This document shows, piece by piece, positions 18,427-27,596 of a stretch of 64,000 nucleotides of DNA. Location: positions 1,612,001 to 1,676,000 of the forward strand of contig NZ_CP016594.1 of NCBI RefSeq assembly GCF_001698225.1, given 5' to 3'. A program made the position numbers and the translations under genes. The number at the start of each line of letters is the position of its first letter. Positions within the stretch are counted from its first letter, which is position 1. A model generated the notes under the pieces. That model did not search any database and was not told where the DNA came from. It saw nothing but the letters and a program-made list of their open reading frames with translations. This stretch comes from Gordonia terrae. GTDB taxonomy: Bacteria > Actinomycetota > Actinomycetes > Mycobacteriales > Mycobacteriaceae.

Positions 18427-18468
18427 GCGACCGCAACGGCGCAGACGCAGATCCCAACTCGGAGTAGC

Positions 18469-19914
18469 GTGGATCAGGTGCCAGAGGACAACGTCACCAC
18501 CCATGGTTCTCAATCGACCGAAACCCGCCACCCGTCGCCCCGGACCCTCGGCGAACTCCGTGCCAGCGGCCACGTGCAGCGCAGCATCCGCGACGAGATC
18601 CGCAACAACCTGTTGTCGGCGCTCCGCGCGGGCCGCGACCCCTGGCCCGGCATCGTGGGCTTCGAGGCGACCGTCATCCCGCAACTCGAGCGTGCGCTGA
18701 TCGCAGGCCACGACGTCGTGATGCTCGGCGAGCGCGGCCAGGGCAAAACGCGCATCCTGCGCACGCTCGTCGGCCTCCTCGACGAGTGGACGCCGGTGAT
18801 CACGGGTTCGGAGCTGGGCGAGCACCCGTATGAGCCGATCACCCCGGGATCGATCCGGAAAGCTGCCAACCTCCTCGACGACCTGCCGATCGAATGGCGG
18901 CACCGTTCCCAGCGATACAGCGAGAAGCTGGCGACGCCGGACACCTCGGTCGCCGATCTCGTCGGCGACATCGACCCGATGAAGGTGGCCGAAGGGCGGA
19001 GTCTCGGCGACCCGGAGACCATCCACTTCGGGCTCATCCCGCGCGCGCATCGCGGCATCGTCGCCATCAACGAGCTGCCCGACCTCGCCGAACGCATCCA
19101 GGTGTCCATGCTCAACGTGATGGAGGAGCGCGACATCCAGGTCCGCGGCTACACGCTGCGCCTGCCGCTCGACGTCCTCGTGATGGCCAGCGCCAACCCG
19201 GAGGACTACACCAACCGCGGTCGCATCATCACCCCGCTCAAGGACCGCTTCGGCGCCGAGATCCGCACGCACTACCCGCTCGAGCTCGACGACGAGGTGT
19301 CGGTCATCGAGCAGGAAGCCGACCTCACCGCCAGCGTCCCGACGTTCATCACCGAGATCCTGGCGCGGTTCACCCGCTACGCCCGCGACCATCCCTCGAT
19401 CGACCAGCGCTCGGGGGTCTCGGCGCGATTCTCCATCGCCGGTGCCGAAACCGTTGCCGCGGCAGCACTTCACCGTGCGACCGTCACCGGTGAGGACCAG
19501 GCGGTCGCACGGGTCGTCGATCTCGAGTCGGTGATCGAGGTGCTGCGCGGCAAGATCGAGTTCGAGTCCGGTGAAGAGGGTCGTGAACTGGAGATCCTCG
19601 AACACCTGATGCGCAAGTCCATCGCCGACGCCGTGCGGGCGCATCTGGGCGGTATCGACATGGCGCCGCTGGTCTCCGCACTCGAGGAAGGCGAACCGGT
19701 CGTGACCGGCGATCGTGTGCGGGCGGGCGACCTGCTGGAGTCCATCCCGTCGCCCGACACCACTGCGGCAGTCCTCGACCAGATCGCCGATCGGCTGGAG
19801 GCCGACAGCGAGGGGGAGCGGGCCAGCGCCGTCGAATTGGCCCTCGAGGGCCTGTTCCTGGCTCGTCGCATCGGCAAAGAGGCCGACGAGACCGGACAGA
19901 CGATCTACGGCTGA
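18469..19914 (+). CDS. MoxR/Mg-chelatase-like AAA+ ATPase (Rv0958 type)
   Basis: A 481-residue AAA+ protein. Walker A is GERGQGKT near residue 90, Walker B/sensor region GIVAINELPD near residue 200, and VMASANPEDYTNRGRIITPL resembles sensor 1 and the arginine-finger region of Mg-chelatase ChlI/MoxR proteins. It precedes a VWA-domain gene, the standard MoxR-VWA partnership, thought to act as a chaperone-like remodeller of envelope or cofactor proteins. GTG 18469 has GGAG nearby; GTG 18478 is an alternative. A repeat copy separates it from its partner. Confidence 0.83.
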   Translation: MDQVPEDNVTTHGSQSTETRHPSPRTLGELRASGHVQRSIRDEIRNNLLSALRAGRDPWPGIVGFEATVIPQLERALIAGHDVVMLGERGQGKTRILRTLVGLLDEWTPVITGSELGEHPYEPITPGSIRKAANLLDDLPIEWRHRSQRYSEKLATPDTSVADLVGDIDPMKVAEGRSLGDPETIHFGLIPRAHRGIVAINELPDLAERIQVSMLNVMEERDIQVRGYTLRLPLDVLVMASANPEDYTNRGRIITPLKDRFGAEIRTHYPLELDDEVSVIEQEADLTASVPTFITEILARFTRYARDHPSIDQRSGVSARFSIAGAETVAAAALHRATVTGEDQAVARVVDLESVIEVLRGKIEFESGEEGRELEILEHLMRKSIADAVRAHLGGIDMAPLVSALEEGEPVVTGDRVRAGDLLESIPSPDTTAAVLDQIADRLEADSEGERASAVELALEGLFLARRIGKEADETGQTIYG

Positions 19915-19924
19915 CATTTTCTGT

Positions 19925-19966
19925 CCCCTGAGGTGCGAGGAGCGAAAGCGACGAGCCACGAAGGGC
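19925..19966. repeat. Single copy of the dispersed ~40-bp intergenic repeat
   Basis: Runs CCCTGAGGTGCGAGGAGCG, then AAAGCGACGAGCCACGAAGGG. This is the reverse complement of the copies near 12.3, 36.2 and 56.4 kb. It lies in the 79-bp gap between the AAA+ and VWA genes and does not interrupt either. Confidence 0.75.
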
Positions 19967-19993
19967 GCCGCATCGAAAGAATAGGGAGAACAC

Positions 19994-21997
19994 ATGGCGC
20001 GCAAGAGCTTCCATCGTTCGCGCTACCAGCGGTACACCGGCGGGCCCGATCCGCTGGCGCCACCGGTCGATCTGCGCGAGGCGCTGGAGACGATCGGCGA
20101 GGACGTGATGGCCGGCGCCTCGCCGCAGCGTGCCCTGCGGGAGCTGCTGCGTCGCGGGACGCCGGACATGCGCGGACTCGACAAGCTGCGCGAACAGATC
20201 AACCGTCGCCGGCAGGAATTGCTGAAGAAGCGGAACCTCGACGGCACCTTCGCCGAGATCCGCGAACTCCTCGACCGCGCGGTTCTCGAAGAACGCAAAC
20301 AGCTCGCGCGTGATCTCGACGACGACGCCCGGTTCGCCGAGATGCAGATCGGCAGTCTTCCGCCGTCGACGGCGCAGGCCGTCGAAGAACTGTCGGAGTA
20401 CGACTGGCGCAGTCCACAGGCTCGCGAGGACTACGACAAGATCAAGGACCTGCTCGGCCGGGAACTGCTCGATCAACGTTTCGCGGGCATGAAGGAAGCG
20501 CTCGAGGGTGCGAACGAGCAGGATCGGCAACGGATCTCGGAGATGCTCGGGGATCTGAACAAGCTCCTCGAGGCGCACAACCGGGGTGAGGACACCGCGG
20601 AGGCGTTCGACGAGTTCATGGGGAAGCACGGCGAGTTCTTCCCGGAGAACCCGCGCAACACCGAAGAACTCATCGATTCGCTCGCCCAGCGGGCGGCCGC
20701 GGCGCAACAGTTCTACAACTCGCTGACCCCTGAGCAACGGGCCGAACTCGATCAGCTGGCGCAGCAGGCGTTCGGCTCGCCCGACCTGATGAACCAACTC
20801 GCGCAGATGGATTCGCAGCTCCGGGCGGCCCGGCCCGGTCTCGACTGGGACAACGCGCAATCCTTCTCCGGCGATCAGCCGATGGGACTGGGTGAGGGCG
20901 CCGCCGCCCTGCGTGACATCTCCGAACTCGAAGCGCTCTCCGAGCAGTTGTCGCAACAGTACGCGGGCGCGCAGATGGACGACATCGACCTGGATGCGCT
21001 CGCCCGCCAGCTCGGCGACGATGCGGCGGTCGACGCCCGGATGCTGGCCGAGCTCGAGAAAGCGCTGTCCGAACAGGGATTCTTCGACCGCACCGCCGAC
21101 GGGCAGCTGCGCCTGAGTCCCAAGGCGATGCGTCAGCTCGGTCAGTCGATCTTCCGGGACATCGCCGAACAGCTGTCGGGCCGCCGCGGCGATCGCCAGA
21201 CCCGCCAGACCGGGTTGCTGGGTGAGCCGACCGGCGCCTCCCGTGAGTGGGAGTTCGGTGACACCGATCCCTGGGATGTCACCCGCACCGTCTCGAATGC
21301 GGTGCTGCGCACCGTCTCCGAGACCACCGAGCCGTCCTTGGCGACTTCGGAGATGGCGCGGTCGGGTGTGCGCATCGATGTCCGCGACGTCGAGGTCTCG
21401 GAGACCGAGAGCCGGACACAGGCGGCGGTCGTGCTCCTCGTCGACACATCGTTCTCGATGGAGATGGAGGGCCGGTGGACGCCGATGAAGCGCACCGCGA
21501 TCGCCCTGAACCACCTGATCTCCACCCGTTTCCGCAGCGACGAGCTGCACCTCATCGCGTTCGGCAGGTATGCGCGCTCGATCGACATCGCGGAGCTGAC
21601 TGGTCTGCAGCCGCGCATGGAACAGGGCACCAACCTGCACCACGCGTTGCTGCTCGCGCAGCGGCACCTACGACGGTTCCCGAACGCTCAGCCGGTGGTC
21701 CTGGTGGTCACCGACGGAGAGCCCACCGCGCATCTCGATCCCAGCGGGGAGCCGTTCTTCTTCTATCCGCCGCACCCGCAGACCATCGCGCTCACGGTCC
21801 GCGAACTCGACCATGTCGCCCGAATCGGCGCACAGGTCACGTTCTTCCGGCTCGGCGAGGATCCCGGGCTGGCGCATTTCATGGACCAGATCGCGCGCCG
21901 GATCGGCGGACGCGTGGTGGCACCGGATGTCGACGGTCTCGGCGCCGCCGTGGTCGGCGACTACCTACGGGCTCGAAAGGGCCGTCGCCGCGGCTGA
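19994..21997 (+). CDS. VWA-domain protein (Rv0959 type), partner of the AAA+ ATPase
   Basis: A 667-residue protein. The N-terminal ~430 residues are mostly helical and charged. The C-terminal von Willebrand A domain starts near residue 475 with the MIDAS motif LLVDTSFSM (D-x-S-x-S), followed by the conserved Thr in EQGTNLHHAL and Asp in VVTDGEPTAHLD. ATG 19994 follows AGGGAG. With the upstream MoxR-like ATPase it should form a metal-dependent protein-remodelling complex; the client is unknown. The pair is conserved next to purH in mycobacteria, whereas here accessory genes intervene. Confidence 0.85.
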   Translation: MARKSFHRSRYQRYTGGPDPLAPPVDLREALETIGEDVMAGASPQRALRELLRRGTPDMRGLDKLREQINRRRQELLKKRNLDGTFAEIRELLDRAVLEERKQLARDLDDDARFAEMQIGSLPPSTAQAVEELSEYDWRSPQAREDYDKIKDLLGRELLDQRFAGMKEALEGANEQDRQRISEMLGDLNKLLEAHNRGEDTAEAFDEFMGKHGEFFPENPRNTEELIDSLAQRAAAAQQFYNSLTPEQRAELDQLAQQAFGSPDLMNQLAQMDSQLRAARPGLDWDNAQSFSGDQPMGLGEGAAALRDISELEALSEQLSQQYAGAQMDDIDLDALARQLGDDAAVDARMLAELEKALSEQGFFDRTADGQLRLSPKAMRQLGQSIFRDIAEQLSGRRGDRQTRQTGLLGEPTGASREWEFGDTDPWDVTRTVSNAVLRTVSETTEPSLATSEMARSGVRIDVRDVEVSETESRTQAAVVLLVDTSFSMEMEGRWTPMKRTAIALNHLISTRFRSDELHLIAFGRYARSIDIAELTGLQPRMEQGTNLHHALLLAQRHLRRFPNAQPVVLVVTDGEPTAHLDPSGEPFFFYPPHPQTIALTVRELDHVARIGAQVTFFRLGEDPGLAHFMDQIARRIGGRVVAPDVDGLGAAVVGDYLRARKGRRRG

Positions 21998-22049
21998 CTT
22001 CGATCAGCCTCCGCCGCCGCCGCGCGACGATGTACGACGGATGGCGTCG

Positions 22050-22757
22050 TCAAGCCGTCGCCGGCTTTCGGCCGGCGACGATCCAGAGCACGATGCCCAC
22101 CAGCGCGAGCAGACCACCGAGTCCACCGCCGAAGACCGCCAGCAGCACACCCCCGACGCCGCTGAAGATGCCGGATGCGTCCAGCGATGCGACGACGGCG
22201 GGCGAATCGCATCGGAACGAGTAGGTGCCGGATTCGACGACCTCGAAGGAGTCGAACGATTCGACTCCGGAGCCGTCGAAGGTGAACTCGGTTGTCGTGT
22301 TCGTCCCCGGTGCCAGCGCGGCGGGACCGGTGATCTCGCAGGCGGGCACGCCATTCGAGGCGCTGGTGCTGAACAACTGGAACTCGTCGCCGGCGTCGTA
22401 GTACTGCTCGGCGGTGGGATCGACCTGGAACGCCTTGTCCGCCTGGTCGACCACGTTCCCGATGCCGGCGACCGCGAGGATCACCCCCACCGCGACGGAC
22501 AGGACCAGGATCACCACACCGACCAGCGTGAGGATCTTTCCCCATCGTCGCATCCCGGCGCGGTCCTTCCGCGGCGGAGGGGGCGGCGGGTAACCACCGT
22601 AGGGGCCGGGTTGCCCGAAGCCCCCCGACGATTCGTATCCGCCGCCCGGGAAAGGCGGCTGCTGGGGATATGAGGAGCCGTACGGCGACTGGTGTCCCGA
22701 GGGGGTCGGTCCCGGCTGGCCTGCGCCGGGCCGGCCCGGGTCGTGGGGCTGGCTCAT
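22050..22757 (-). CDS. Membrane protein with Pro/Gly/Tyr-rich N-terminus
   Basis: A 235-residue protein. Residues 1-65 are Pro/Gly/Ser/Tyr-rich (SSYPQQPPFPGGGY, GGYPPPPPP); a transmembrane helix follows at about 72-97, then an extracytoplasmic beta-rich segment with one Cys pair (VPACEITG, SFRCDSPA), and a second hydrophobic helix near the C-terminus. The two cysteines could form a disulfide outside the membrane. No catalytic motif. Convergent with the VWA gene. Function unknown. Confidence 0.75.
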   Translation of the reverse strand: MSQPHDPGRPGAGQPGPTPSGHQSPYGSSYPQQPPFPGGGYESSGGFGQPGPYGGYPPPPPPRKDRAGMRRWGKILTLVGVVILVLSVAVGVILAVAGIGNVVDQADKAFQVDPTAEQYYDAGDEFQLFSTSASNGVPACEITGPAALAPGTNTTTEFTFDGSGVESFDSFEVVESGTYSFRCDSPAVVASLDASGIFSGVGGVLLAVFGGGLGGLLALVGIVLWIVAGRKPATA

Positions 22758-22949
22758 CTTCGCCTCCGATGGTCGCCGGCCGGCCGTCCCGCCCGGACCT
22801 GATGAATTATGCCGCTCAGCGGGGGCTTTCGTCGGCCGGTTGGGCAGCCGGGTCGTCGTGACGAGAGCGCGGCCCGCTCGGCACTCGGGGTCGACTCCGG
22901 GAAAGATCAGGGTGGTCGAGCAGGACTCGGCCCACTAGGGTCTGCAGAC

Positions 22950-23588
22950 GTGACCGAACCCGGCGAACTCCCGATTCCCGACGACCGTCGAGCCCGGCTC
23001 CGTGCCGCGGACGCGGACCGCGAACTGGTCCACGAGATCCTCTCCGCCGCCATGGCGCACGGCAGTCTCTCACCTGTCGAGTACGAGGAGCGCGCCGGAA
23101 AAGCGGTGCTCGCCAAGACCTTCGGTGATCTCGATGCACTGACCGACGATCTGCCGGTCGCGCAGCTCGGCGTCGCCATGCCCGCGGCCAGCTTGTCACC
23201 CGGGCCGCGGGTGACAGGTGGGAGCTCGGATGCAGCCGTCCGTCACCGACTGGCGATCATGTCCGGAAGCGAGTTGTCGGGGACCGCGGTGGTCGCCGAT
23301 CAGCTCACCGCCACCGCCATCATGGGCGGGGTCGAACTCGACCTGCGGGAGGTGGAGTTCACCGCTCCGGTACTGACGGTGCAGTGCGTGGCGATCATGG
23401 GCGGCGTCGAGATCAAGGTGCCCGACGGGGTCACCGTCGAGATCGGGGGACTCGGCGTCATGGGTGCTTTCAGCGGCAGATCGCAGAAGGCGTCTCGCCC
23501 CGGTGCACCGGTCGTGCGGGTGACGGGACTCGCGCTGATGGGCGGCGTCGACGTCAAGTACGTGCCCCGCGACGAGCCGGACGCCTGA
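22950..23588 (+). CDS. DUF1707 / LiaF-like C-terminal domain protein
   Basis: A 212-residue soluble protein. Residues ~10-65 are a DUF1707 domain (RLRAADADRELVHEILSAAMAHG, YEERAGKAVLAKTFGDLDALTDDL). The rest is a repetitive beta-helix-like LiaF/DUF2154-type domain with recurring IMGGVELDL, IMGGVEIKV and LMGGVDVKY. LiaF-type domains modulate envelope-stress signalling and DUF1707 proteins are common in actinomycetes (Rv0966c is similar). GTG 22950 gives the normal start of the DUF1707 domain; the open frame upstream is rejected as noncoding. Confidence 0.82.
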   Translation: MTEPGELPIPDDRRARLRAADADRELVHEILSAAMAHGSLSPVEYEERAGKAVLAKTFGDLDALTDDLPVAQLGVAMPAASLSPGPRVTGGSSDAAVRHRLAIMSGSELSGTAVVADQLTATAIMGGVELDLREVEFTAPVLTVQCVAIMGGVEIKVPDGVTVEIGGLGVMGAFSGRSQKASRPGAPVVRVTGLALMGGVDVKYVPRDEPDA

Positions 23589-23592
23589 CCGG

Positions 23593-24528
23593 TCACGCGA
23601 GCAGGAGCGCGACCACCATGATGGTCGGAATCGACGCGAGGGTCGTGATCAGCGCCGTGTCCCGGGCGAGGATCTGCCCGCGCCGGTAACGGGTGGCGTA
23701 CACCAGGACGTTCTGTGCCGTGGGCAACGCCGCGATGACGACCTGGGCGAACAGGGCCTCGCCCTGCTGTCCGAAGCCCCAGCGGGCGACCACATACACG
23801 GTGATCGGCATGACGATCATCTTCAGAACACTCGCCAGCGCGATGTCGCGGCGGGGGCTCTGCCCCTTCTTGAACACCGCGACGCCGGTCAGCGACAACC
23901 CGAACGCGAGCAGGGCCGCGGGTACCGAGGCGTCGCCCAGCATCTTCAGCGGCGACATGACCGCGGCCGGCGGCGTCCAACCGATCAGCGAGAGAGCCAG
24001 TCCGGCGAGTCCGCCGACGACGATCGGATTGGTGATCGGGGCGACCAGGGAGTCCCGCAGGAGTGAGCGCCCCGAGTCGCGGTCGAGTGCGGTGAGATCG
24101 AGTGCGAGCAGTGCCACCGGTGAGTAGATCAGGATCTGGAACAGCAGCAACGGCGCGATGAACGACGCGTCGTCGAGCACGAAGATGGCGATCGGCAGTC
24201 CGAGGTTCACACTGTTCACGTAGGACGCCGACAGGCCGCCGATCACGAGTTCGGGGACCGCGCGTCGAAGCCAGAGTCTGGCGATCACCACGTAGACGAC
24301 GCCCATGAGGAATGCGGTGCCACCGGCGATCACGAGCGTCGCCGAGAAGACGACCGACAGGTCGGAGGTGACCATCGAGTGGAACAGGAGTGCCGGGGTG
24401 AAGACGAAGAACACCAGGCGGGACAGGACTTCGTGCGCATGGTCGCCGATGACACGCGTGCGCCCGAGGACGTAACCCACCCCGACTACAATGAAGATCA
24501 CCGTGAAGCCGGAGATGACGCCAGACAC
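23593..24528 (-). CDS. AEC-family (auxin efflux carrier-like) transporter
   Basis: A 311-residue membrane protein with about ten hydrophobic segments in two five-helix halves, typical of PF03547. Family features are the GYVLGRTRVI stretch after helix 1, the Asn/Pro-containing SYVNSVNLGLPIAIFVL in the first half, and ALPTAQNVLVYATRYR in the second half. Related bacterial proteins carry malate, other carboxylates or unknown anions. The gene ends 5 bp after the convergent DUF1707 gene and starts with GTG. The substrate cannot be predicted. Confidence 0.85.
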   Translation of the reverse strand: MSGVISGFTVIFIVVGVGYVLGRTRVIGDHAHEVLSRLVFFVFTPALLFHSMVTSDLSVVFSATLVIAGGTAFLMGVVYVVIARLWLRRAVPELVIGGLSASYVNSVNLGLPIAIFVLDDASFIAPLLLFQILIYSPVALLALDLTALDRDSGRSLLRDSLVAPITNPIVVGGLAGLALSLIGWTPPAAVMSPLKMLGDASVPAALLAFGLSLTGVAVFKKGQSPRRDIALASVLKMIVMPITVYVVARWGFGQQGEALFAQVVIAALPTAQNVLVYATRYRRGQILARDTALITTLASIPTIMVVALLLA

Positions 24529-24589
24529 CGGTCGAGTCTAGTCGTTAGGCTGGTGAACACATTGTGTCGGATCTACATGGGGGTTGTGC

Positions 24590-25354
24590 GTGAGTTATCC
24601 ACCGGGACAGGGTTCGGGCCAGGGCCAGGACGACTGGGGTACGGTGCCGAGTTCGGGGTCCTCGGGCAGTTCCGGCCCCAACCTCAGCAAGGGTGACCAG
24701 GGCCAGGGTGCCGCTCCGGAGTACGCGCCGACCGAGTACGGCCAGACCTACCAGCCGGGCCCGTCGTCGGACCCCTACGGCCAGAATGCATACGGCCAGA
24801 ACCCCTACGGGCAGAACCCGTCCGGCCAGAACGTCTACGGCCAGGACCAGTACGGCCAAAGTGCTTACGGATCGCCGGCCGGCGGCCAGGGGTACGGGAC
24901 GCCGGGCCAGGATCCCTACACGCAACCGCCCGGCGGGTCCTACGGTCAGTACAACGATCCGTACCAAGCAGGCCAGGCGCCCGCCTACGGGAGTGCGTAC
25001 GGGTCGCAGAACCCGTACGGCGCAGCGCCCTACGGCGGCGGTTACGGATACGCGCCACCGCAGAAGAGCACCAATGGCAAGGCCATCGGGGCGCTGATCT
25101 CGGGAATCGTCGGGCTGGTGATGCTCGCCGCGTGCTTCCTCATCTCGTTCCCGGTCGGCATCGCCGCGGTGGTCCTCGGTGTCATGAGCCGACGCGAGGT
25201 CGAGCAGGCGGGGGACACGCAGACCGGATCGGGCATGGCACTCGCCGGGATCATCACCGGCGCTCTCGCCATCGTCGGCGCGATCGTGTGGGTCGCCATC
25301 ATCATCGTGGCCATCGCGGCCGGGAATTCCACGGACTCCGTCTACTACTACTGA
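24590..25354 (+). CDS. DUF4190 membrane protein with YGQN-repeat N-terminus
   Basis: A 254-residue protein. The first ~160 residues are Gly/Gln/Tyr/Pro-rich with tandem YGQN/YGQ repeats (AYGQNPYGQN, VYGQDQYGQS); the last ~85 residues are a DUF4190 module with two transmembrane helices and the linking cytoplasmic loop MSRREVEQAGDTQTGSGMA. GTG 24590 gives MSYPPG, the same type of start as the 4519 protein. Function unknown; such proteins often sit at poles or septa in actinomycetes, but nothing here proves that. Followed by a second DUF4190 gene. Confidence 0.78.
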   Translation: MSYPPGQGSGQGQDDWGTVPSSGSSGSSGPNLSKGDQGQGAAPEYAPTEYGQTYQPGPSSDPYGQNAYGQNPYGQNPSGQNVYGQDQYGQSAYGSPAGGQGYGTPGQDPYTQPPGGSYGQYNDPYQAGQAPAYGSAYGSQNPYGAAPYGGGYGYAPPQKSTNGKAIGALISGIVGLVMLAACFLISFPVGIAAVVLGVMSRREVEQAGDTQTGSGMALAGIITGALAIVGAIVWVAIIIVAIAAGNSTDSVYYY

Positions 25355-25506
25355 ACGAATCTTGGGCCGTTCCGGGATCGTGATCATCGACTTCGGCCCA
25401 GTTCGGAGCCCCTTTTCACTAAGCTGTGCAAGATGCACGGCCGGGTGGGCGTGCACGCATCTCCCCGCGTCGTCCTGCTGCGGCGCAGCTTGGTGAAAGG
25501 CATCCG

Positions 25507-26436
25507 ATGACCACTCCGACCGAGGGCAGCGATCCGACGGATCCGGCCTCATCACCCAGACCGCCCACGGACTCCTCGGCGACCGACCCGTCGCCGTGGG
25601 AACCGACCCAGAAGGCGTCGGTTCCCGACGCCGCGCCGGACTCGGTTCCGGTGACCTCGACACCCGGGGCCGGGCCCGATGACACGGAGATTCCCGAGTC
25701 TCACAGTCCGGCCGACGGTGTCACCCAGGTCATCCGTACCGACGGCGTGTCGAATCCGCAGTCTGCGCAGCCGGTTTCGCCGCCACCCACCGCAGGCGGC
25801 CCGCCACCCTCCGGCCCGCCCCCGTCCGGTTATGGCTCGACCCGCGTGATCTCGACGCGGCCGCCTTCGGGACCGCCACCGGGACCGCCGCCGCCGCCTC
25901 CTCGGCAGGGCCCTGGCCCGGAGCGGGGATTCGGTCCGGAGCAGGGATTCGGCCCGCAGCATGGTCATGTCCAGCAGCCGGGCCACGGTCAGCACCCGGG
26001 TCACGACCAGTCCGGCCGGCCGGGCTACGGCCCCCCGCCGGGTTACGGCCAGGCCCCGCAGGGGCCTGCTCCGGGTCGGCACGGGCAACCGTTCCCCCCG
26101 CCCGGCGAGGGCCGCTCTGCCGAACAGGGTCCGGCCGAACCGCGCTCCGCCGATCCGTCTCAGGGCGGCGCAGACGGCTCGTCGACCAACACACTGGCCG
26201 TCGGCGCCCTCGTGGCCTCGCTGCTGGGTCTGCTGTGCAGCGGGATCGGCGGCATCGTCGGACTGGTGCTCGGGATCGTCGCACGCAAACAGATCGCGGC
26301 GTCGGGCGGAAGGCAGACCGGCGACGGTATCGCGCTCACCGCGATCATCATCGGCGCGTTCATCCTGGTCGTGTGGATCGCGTACTGGCTGGTGATCGCA
26401 CTGACCGACCTGCAGTCGCCGTGGAGTTACTTCTGA
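25507..26436 (+). CDS. DUF4190 membrane protein with long Pro/Gly-rich N-terminus
   Basis: A 309-residue paralogue of the upstream gene. About 225 residues are disordered Pro/Gly/Ser/Thr-rich sequence including a polyproline run (PPGPPPPPP) and HPGH/QPGHG repeats. They are followed by two hydrophobic helices with the DUF4190 loop ARKQIAASGGRQTGDGIAL. ATG 25507 follows GAAAGG. Tandem arrangement with the preceding DUF4190 gene suggests duplication followed by divergence of the disordered part. No function assignable. Confidence 0.77.
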   Translation: MTTPTEGSDPTDPASSPRPPTDSSATDPSPWEPTQKASVPDAAPDSVPVTSTPGAGPDDTEIPESHSPADGVTQVIRTDGVSNPQSAQPVSPPPTAGGPPPSGPPPSGYGSTRVISTRPPSGPPPGPPPPPPRQGPGPERGFGPEQGFGPQHGHVQQPGHGQHPGHDQSGRPGYGPPPGYGQAPQGPAPGRHGQPFPPPGEGRSAEQGPAEPRSADPSQGGADGSSTNTLAVGALVASLLGLLCSGIGGIVGLVLGIVARKQIAASGGRQTGDGIALTAIIIGAFILVVWIAYWLVIALTDLQSPWSYF

Positions 26437-26614
26437 GAAGTGCACGATCGGAGGCCGGTGGGTCCGCCATTTTGGAGCTGGACGTCCTCGCCAGGTAGTC
26501 TGGTCCAGTTGTGTGCCGCGGCCGCGTCGGGTCGACGGGCGCACTCAGGGGCCGACCAGTGACGCATGGCGTCGCCATCGACCACGCAGACCACAGTAGG
26601 AGAAGGGCTCAACC

Positions 26615-26788
26615 ATGGCTGTACCGAAGCGCCGGATGTCGCGGGCGAACACCCGTAGCCGTCGTTCGCAGTGGAAGGCGGAAAACCCCGCACTGCAAGA
26701 AGAGAAGGTGAACGGCGTCCCCGTGCGGATTCCGCGTCGTCTGGTCAAGGCGGCTCGCGCCGGCCTCATCGACCTGGACCGTCGCTAG
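26615..26788 (+). CDS. rpmF: 50S ribosomal protein L32 (cysteine-free form)
   Basis: A 57-residue basic protein starting [20 protein letters not shown], clearly L32. There is no cysteine at all, so it lacks the CXXC zinc ribbon of the zinc-binding form, as in mycobacterial rpmF. The start is preceded by GGAGAAGG at 26599-26606. Located before mprA in M. tuberculosis; here a TRIC-like gene and a long accessory segment intervene. A terminator-like hairpin follows. Confidence 0.95.
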   Translation: MAVPKRRMSRANTRSRRSQWKAENPALQEEKVNGVPVRIPRRLVKAARAGLIDLDRR

Positions 26789-26830
26789 CCGCGTTCGGTC
26801 GCCGTTCCGGCACCGCACTGACATACCGAT

Positions 26831-26859
26831 GACCGCCTCCGGTCCCACCGGGGGCGGTC
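26831..26859 (+). terminator. Terminator-like hairpin after rpmF
   Basis: Arms GACCGCCTCCGGT and ACCGGGGGCGGTC pair over 13 positions (one G-U) around a CCC loop, 42 bp after the rpmF stop. There is only a weak T-rich tail (ATTCG). Confidence 0.6.
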
Positions 26860-26906
26860 ATTCGTGTGCCGGTGGTCGTCCCTGTTCCTGATCCAGAGGT
26901 GATCTC

Positions 26907-27515
26907 GTGCTGCTCGACGTGCTCAACTTCGCGGGTATCGCGGTGTTCGCGGCGTCGGGCGCGATGCTCGGGGTCCGCAAGGACTTCGACATGTGGGGGA
27001 TCATCACCGTCGGCGTCCTCACCGGTGTCGGCGGCGGGGTCCTGCGTGACGTACTCCTCGGGATCACCCCGCCCGCATCGATCAACGGATGGGGTCCGAT
27101 CGTCACCGCGACCATCGCCAGCCTCGTCGTCTTCTTCTTCCATCCCGCGTTCACCGCTCTGCACCGGTCGATCCTGGTGCTCGACGCCTTCGGGATGGGG
27201 CTCTTCGCCGCGACCGGGGCGAGCATCGCCCTCGACGTCGGGGCGAGCGCCTTCGCCGCGACGACCGTCGGTCTCCTCACCGCGGTCGGCGGCGGGATGC
27301 TCCGCGACGTGATCTCCAATGAGATCCCACTCCTCCTCCAGCCGTCCGATCTCTACGCCGTGCCGGCGGTTCTCGGTGCCGCCGTCGTCGCCGTCGGTGC
27401 CACGTATACTTCTGCGCCGCACTGGATCTGGCTCGTCGTCGGGTCGGTTCTCGCGACCGGTCTCCGGCTGGTGAGTCTGCGGTTCGCGCTGAAGCTCCCG
27501 ACTGCGCGACGGTAA
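26907..27515 (+). CDS. TRIC-family (UPF0126/YicG-like) membrane channel protein
   Basis: A 202-residue protein with seven predicted helices in two repeats. Each repeat carries the diagnostic glycine-rich motif: GVGGGVLRDVLLG near residue 45 and AVGGGMLRDVI near residue 130. Prokaryotic TRIC proteins are trimeric monovalent-cation channels; older annotation is UPF0126 or glycine transporter. Start GTG 26907 gives a hydrophobic helix directly (LLDVLNFAGIAVFAASGAML). Terminates 5 bp before a palindromic repeat. Confidence 0.88.
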   Translation: MLLDVLNFAGIAVFAASGAMLGVRKDFDMWGIITVGVLTGVGGGVLRDVLLGITPPASINGWGPIVTATIASLVVFFFHPAFTALHRSILVLDAFGMGLFAATGASIALDVGASAFAATTVGLLTAVGGGMLRDVISNEIPLLLQPSDLYAVPAVLGAAVVAVGATYTSAPHWIWLVVGSVLATGLRLVSLRFALKLPTARR

Positions 27516-27520
27516 CGCCC

Positions 27521-27595
27521 CGCAAACCCACCCCTTTTCCGTGAACCCACCCGGGCCGAGTGCGGTGAGTTTGCGGAAAGAGGGTGGGTCTGCCG
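27521..27595. repeat. Palindromic repeat element, copy 1
   Basis: A ~75-bp imperfect palindrome: left arm CGCAAACCCACCCCTTTTCC, right arm GCGGAAAGAGGGTGGGTCTG, with secondary pairing of TGAACCCACC and GGTGAGTTTG. A second copy in the same orientation lies at 28302-28380; the two flank a degenerate DUF559 gene. Confidence 0.8.
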
Positions 27596-27596
27596 G

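Noticed and set aside
19484-21667. 727-codon minus-strand frame opposite the VWA gene
   Set aside because: Antisense of a real gene with an intact VWA domain; also crosses an intergenic repeat copy.
22055-22077. Hairpin GTCGCCGGC / GCCGGCGAC as a terminator between convergent genes
   Set aside because: It lies inside the coding end of the minus-strand membrane-protein gene and has no T-tract.
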